From NCBI GenBank assembly GCA_019084435.1, contig JAHRFV010000224.1, positions 1-8,686 on the forward strand: a stretch of DNA of 8,686 bases, written 5' to 3'. The notes under the pieces were generated by a model, which was not told where the DNA came from, made no database searches, and was given only the letters and a program-made list of their open reading frames with translations. Both the position numbers and the translations under genes were made by a program. Below are positions 6,671 to 8,686 of the stretch, in pieces (positions within the stretch are counted from its first letter, which is position 1; each line of letters opens with the position of its first letter). The DNA comes from Dethiosulfatibacter sp. Its GTDB lineage: Bacteria > Bacillota_A > Clostridia > Tissierellales > Dethiosulfatibacteraceae.

Positions 6671-7879
6671 ATGAATATATTAGTAATTAACTGCGGTAGT
6701 TCTTCATTAAAGTATCAACTGTTGAACATGCAAGATGAATCAGTTTTAGCGATTGGATTGGCTGAAAGAATAGGTATTGAAGGAAGCCAATTGAAACATG
6801 AGACATTAGGGAAAGATAAGGTTGTATTGAAAAAGCCAATGCCAAATCACAAAGAGGCTATCAAGATTGTTCTTGATACCTTGACAGATAAGGAAATGGG
6901 CGTAATTTCATCTCTTGAAGAAATTCAAGCAGTGGGACATCGAGTTGTACACGGTGGAGAGAAATTTGCCAGCTCTGTTCTGATCACAGAAGAAGTTATA
7001 GAGGCGATGGATGATTGTATCGAACTGGCACCACTACATAATCCGCCGAATATTATCGGAATCAGAGCGTGTCAGGAATTGATGCCGAATGTCCCTATGG
7101 TTGGTGTGTTTGATACCGCTTTCCATCAGACAATGCCGGAATACTCTTACATTTATCCACTCCCTTATGAATTATATAAAGAGTTAGGAATCAGAAAATA
7201 TGGATTTCACGGAACATCTCACAAATATGTATCCCAGAGATTAGGCGAAATAACAGGACAGGACATCACAAAAATGAAGATTGTAAGTTGTCATCTAGGT
7301 AATGGGGCCAGTCTTGCAGCCATCAATAATGGAAAATCAATGGATACAAGCATGGGACTGACACCCCTTGAAGGCCTTGCAATGGGTACGAGAAGCGGAA
7401 ACTTGGATCCTGCGATCATCACATTTTTAATGGAAAAGAAAAATCTGAGTATAGATGAAGTTAATAATCTAATGAATAAGGAATCAGGTGTTCTGGGAAT
7501 ATCTGGCGTAAGCAGTGATTTTAGAGATATTGAGGATGCAGTCAAGCAAGGCAACAAACGTGCACAGCTAGCGTTGGATAAATATTATTTTATTGTTAGA
7601 AAGTACATCGGAAGCTATGCGGCGGCTATGGGCGGACTGGATGCAGTTATATTCACAGCAGGTCTTGGAGAAAATTCTCCGGATGCAAGAGCGACCATCT
7701 GTGAAGGGCTTGAGTTTTTAGGAATCGAAATTGACCCTGAAAGAAACAATGTAAGAGGAAAAGAAACTCTAATATCCAAGGAAGGTACAAAGGTTCAGGT
7801 TTATCTTATACCTACTAATGAAGAATTGATGATAGCGAGAGACACGGAAATAATTGTAAAAGACTTGACAAAAGCCTGA
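6671..7879 (+). CDS. ackA: Acetate kinase
   Basis: 402 aa, the standard length. AckA reversibly converts acetyl-phosphate and ADP to acetate and ATP in the cytosol, the energy-conserving last step of acetate fermentation in many anaerobes. All the residues I know as key in the Methanosarcina enzyme occur at the same numbers: Asn7 (in [11 protein letters not shown]), Arg91 (GHRVVHGGE), Asp148 (VFDTAFHQT), His180 ([11 protein letters not shown]), Arg241 ([10 protein letters not shown]) and Glu384 ([10 protein letters not shown]). [11 protein letters not shown] (208-218) and [10 protein letters not shown] (328-337) are the ASKHA-fold phosphate and adenosine motifs. The start is fixed by AAAAGGAGGA (6654-6663), 7 nt upstream. 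No pta lies next to it, so acetyl-phosphate must come from a gene elsewhere. The stop codon lies inside a promoter for the following genes. Confidence 0.98.
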   Translation: MNILVINCGSSSLKYQLLNMQDESVLAIGLAERIGIEGSQLKHETLGKDKVVLKKPMPNHKEAIKIVLDTLTDKEMGVISSLEEIQAVGHRVVHGGEKFASSVLITEEVIEAMDDCIELAPLHNPPNIIGIRACQELMPNVPMVGVFDTAFHQTMPEYSYIYPLPYELYKELGIRKYGFHGTSHKYVSQRLGEITGQDITKMKIVSCHLGNGASLAAINNGKSMDTSMGLTPLEGLAMGTRSGNLDPAIITFLMEKKNLSIDEVNNLMNKESGVLGISGVSSDFRDIEDAVKQGNKRAQLALDKYYFIVRKYIGSYAAAMGGLDAVIFTAGLGENSPDARATICEGLEFLGIEIDPERNNVRGKETLISKEGTKVQVYLIPTNEELMIARDTEIIVKDLTKA

Positions 7880-7893
7880 TATTTTCATATAAT
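7865..7893 (+). promoter_or_regulatory. Perfect-consensus sigma-A promoter for the DUF177-rpmF unit
   Basis: TTGACA at 7865-7870 and TATAAT at 7888-7893 are both exact consensus hexamers, separated by exactly 17 nt. The -35 lies in the last codons of ackA and the spacer contains its TGA stop (7877-7879). Transcription should start near 7900, leaving a leader of about 20 nt with the GAGGTGAT SD. Strong constitutive expression of DUF177 and ribosomal protein L32 independent of ackA is inferred. Confidence 0.85.
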
Positions 7894-7908
7894 CTTCCTT
7901 GCAATCTT

Positions 7909-7916
7909 GAGGTGAT
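7909..7916 (+). promoter_or_regulatory. Ribosome binding site that sets the DUF177 start at TTG 7921
   Basis: GAGGTGAT at 7909-7916 pairs well with the 16S rRNA 3' end and lies 4-6 nt before TTG 7921. The in-frame GTG at 7912 is part of this site, and nothing SD-like lies before that GTG (AATCTT), so TTG 7921 is the better start. Confidence 0.75.
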
Positions 7917-7920
7917 AGAA

Positions 7921-8418
7921 TTGATAATTAATTTAAAGGATTTCCTAAATAGCAAAGAAATACATGCACAATACAACCTAAATATAGATATAAATTCCTT
8001 GGATCTGGATGATACTATCAGATTAATTGAGGATGTTGAATGCAGTGTTTCTGTATACAAAACAGACGATAATCTGTATGCTGAAGTGAATTTGTCCTAT
8101 AAATATGGAGATAATTGTGCTAGATGCAATGAAGTGTTGGAAAACCGTATAACAACGAATTTCAACGTTACCATAAACGGTTCAACAGAAGAGGACGATT
8201 TAAATGTAGAACTGGTAAATGATAAAATAGATCTGACCGATTTAATCAAGCAATCCATTTACTTGTCCAAGCCACTGAAGGTATTGTGTAAAGCGGATTG
8301 CAAGGGAATATGTATAAAATGTGGTTCCAATAATAATTATGATGAATGTGATTGTAACGATGAAACAATAGATCCGCGTTTGGAATCGCTTGTGAAATTG
8401 TTAGATAAGGAGGTGTAG
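7921..8418 (+). CDS. DUF177 (YceD-type) protein, 23S rRNA accumulation factor family
   Basis: 165 aa from TTG 7921; an in-frame GTG at 7912 would add three residues but lies in the SD. The N-terminus then reads MIINLKDFL, as in clostridial relatives. The family signature is in the second half: a CARC pair (Cys66, Cys69), then LCKADCKGICIKCG (122-135) and CDC (143-145), ending in DPRLESLVKLL. Eight cysteines in CxxC-like groups suggest metal, probably zinc, binding in this lineage. DUF177 proteins are linked to 23S rRNA accumulation in E. coli (YceD) and plants, though the mechanism is unclear. The gene almost always precedes rpmF, as here. The stop overlaps the rpmF SD. It is driven by the promoter at 7865-7893. 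The family call is secure, the molecular role is not. Confidence 0.88.
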   Translation: MIINLKDFLNSKEIHAQYNLNIDINSLDLDDTIRLIEDVECSVSVYKTDDNLYAEVNLSYKYGDNCARCNEVLENRITTNFNVTINGSTEEDDLNVELVNDKIDLTDLIKQSIYLSKPLKVLCKADCKGICIKCGSNNNYDECDCNDETIDPRLESLVKLLDKEV

Positions 8419-8424
8419 TTTAAA

Positions 8425-8601
8425 ATGGCAGTACCAAAAAGAAAAACATCAAAAGCTAGAAGAGATAAAGGAAGAACATCTAAGGAAAGAGTAAAAGTAA
8501 CTGGATTTGTAGAATGTTCACAATGTCATGAAATGAAGCTTCCTCACAGAGTATGCAGAGGATGCGGATACTATGATGGGAAAGCAGTTTTAACAGTTTA
8601 A
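8425..8601 (+). CDS. rpmF: 50S ribosomal protein L32 (zinc-ribbon form)
   Basis: 58 aa, translated from ATG 8425 to TAA 8599-8601. L32 is a small protein of the large ribosomal subunit near the peptidyl transferase region. The start MAVPKRKTSKARRDKGR is the classic basic L32 N-terminus, followed by CSQC (31-34) and CRGC (44-47), a four-cysteine zinc ribbon; this is the C+ form. The SD AAGGAGGTG (8407-8415) sits in the end of the DUF177 gene, 6 nt before the stop and about 10 nt from the ATG, so translation of the two genes is closely linked. The gene is followed at once by a terminator. In many bacteria plsX or fapR follows rpmF; here the next gene lies beyond the window. Confidence 0.97.
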   Translation: MAVPKRKTSKARRDKGRTSKERVKVTGFVECSQCHEMKLPHRVCRGCGYYDGKAVLTV

Positions 8602-8603
8602 TC

Positions 8604-8639
8604 AAATGGAGATAGTGCTCAGGTACTATCTTCATTTTT
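8604..8639 (+). terminator. Rho-independent terminator after rpmF
   Basis: A 15-bp stem pairs 8604-8618 with 8623-8637 around the loop TCAG (8619-8622), with two G-U pairs and no mismatches. The core is GATAGTGC with GTACTATC. The T-run 8635-8639 overlaps the base of the stem. It begins 2 nt after the rpmF stop, so the DUF177-rpmF transcript should end here. Confidence 0.88.
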
Positions 8640-8640
8640 G

Positions 8641-8669
8641 TTGCAAATGAACATATTCTAAGGTATACT
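8641..8669 (+). promoter_or_regulatory. Sigma-A promoter for the next gene downstream
   Basis: TTGCAA (8641-8646, 4 of 6) and TATACT (8664-8669, 5 of 6) are spaced by 17 nt and begin directly after the rpmF terminator. This points to a new rightward transcription unit starting near 8676. No start codon with an SD is visible in the last 17 bases, so the gene itself is outside the window. From clostridial gene order a plsX or fapR gene would be a reasonable expectation, but this is inference only. Confidence 0.6.
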
Positions 8670-8686
8670 AAATGTTGAATATTGAT

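Noticed and set aside
7912..7914. GTG as the start of the DUF177 gene
   Set aside because: The codon is part of the GAGGTGAT ribosome binding site and has no SD of its own; TTG 7921 is correctly spaced.
8655..8675. FapR-like operator near the downstream promoter (TTCTAAGGTATACTAAA)
   Set aside because: It has TTAG/CTAA-like pieces reminiscent of FapR sites but is not a clear inverted repeat, and the downstream gene is not visible.
1..8686. Mobile elements, CRISPR arrays, tRNA or rRNA genes, riboswitches
   Set aside because: No transposase or integrase frames, no regular direct repeats, no cloverleaf or rRNA-like sequence. All gaps are 119 bp or shorter and none shows a recognisable riboswitch core.

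Overview
The window is a stretch of core chromosome from a low-GC Gram-positive bacterium (Bacillota), most likely of the class Clostridia. This rests on AT-rich coding sequence, strong AAGGAGG-type ribosome binding sites, use of a TTG start, and the gene order Asp23 - FakA-like kinase - recG - rsmD - coaD - coiled-coil protein - tmcAL - ackA - DUF177 - rpmF, which is a familiar clostridial arrangement. The genus cannot be resolved from the sequence alone. I see no mobile elements, CRISPR arrays, tRNA or rRNA genes, prophage genes or broken genes.

Layout. The 3' end of an Asp23/Gls24-family gene (1-72) is followed at once by a FakA/YloV-type fatty acid kinase (85-1701). A long AT-rich hairpin with a T-run lies before recG (1782-3818). 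Then come rsmD (3856-4404), coaD (4409-4888) and a small coiled-coil protein of unknown function (4891-5334). The last three are packed with gaps of only 4 and 2 nt. This rightward block ends in a hairpin terminator (5333-5357) that overlaps the tail of the convergent gene tmcAL (6551-5343, minus strand). A 119-bp divergent region separates tmcAL from ackA (6671-7879). A consensus sigma-A promoter (TTGACA-17 nt-TATAAT) spans the ackA stop codon and should drive a DUF177 gene (7921-8418, TTG start) and rpmF (8425-8601). A strong terminator (8604-8639) closes this unit, and a good promoter (8641-8669) for the next gene lies just inside the window edge.

How the genes fit together. The set mixes lipid precursor supply (FakA), CoA synthesis (CoaD), acetyl-phosphate/acetate metabolism (AckA), ribosome and tRNA maturation (RsmD, TmcAL, DUF177, L32) and DNA repair (RecG). 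Two genes use acetate plus ATP and are divergently arranged: TmcAL makes acetyl-adenylate for ac4C34 in tRNA-Met, and AckA makes acetyl-phosphate. No phosphotransacetylase gene (pta) precedes ackA and no ylbJ lies near tmcAL, although both often occur there in clostridia.

No new defence or mobile system is present. The points most worth checking are the conserved but uncharacterised coiled-coil protein, the consensus promoter on the ackA stop codon, the terminator that shares sequence with the end of tmcAL, and the hairpin/promoter overlap ahead of recG.
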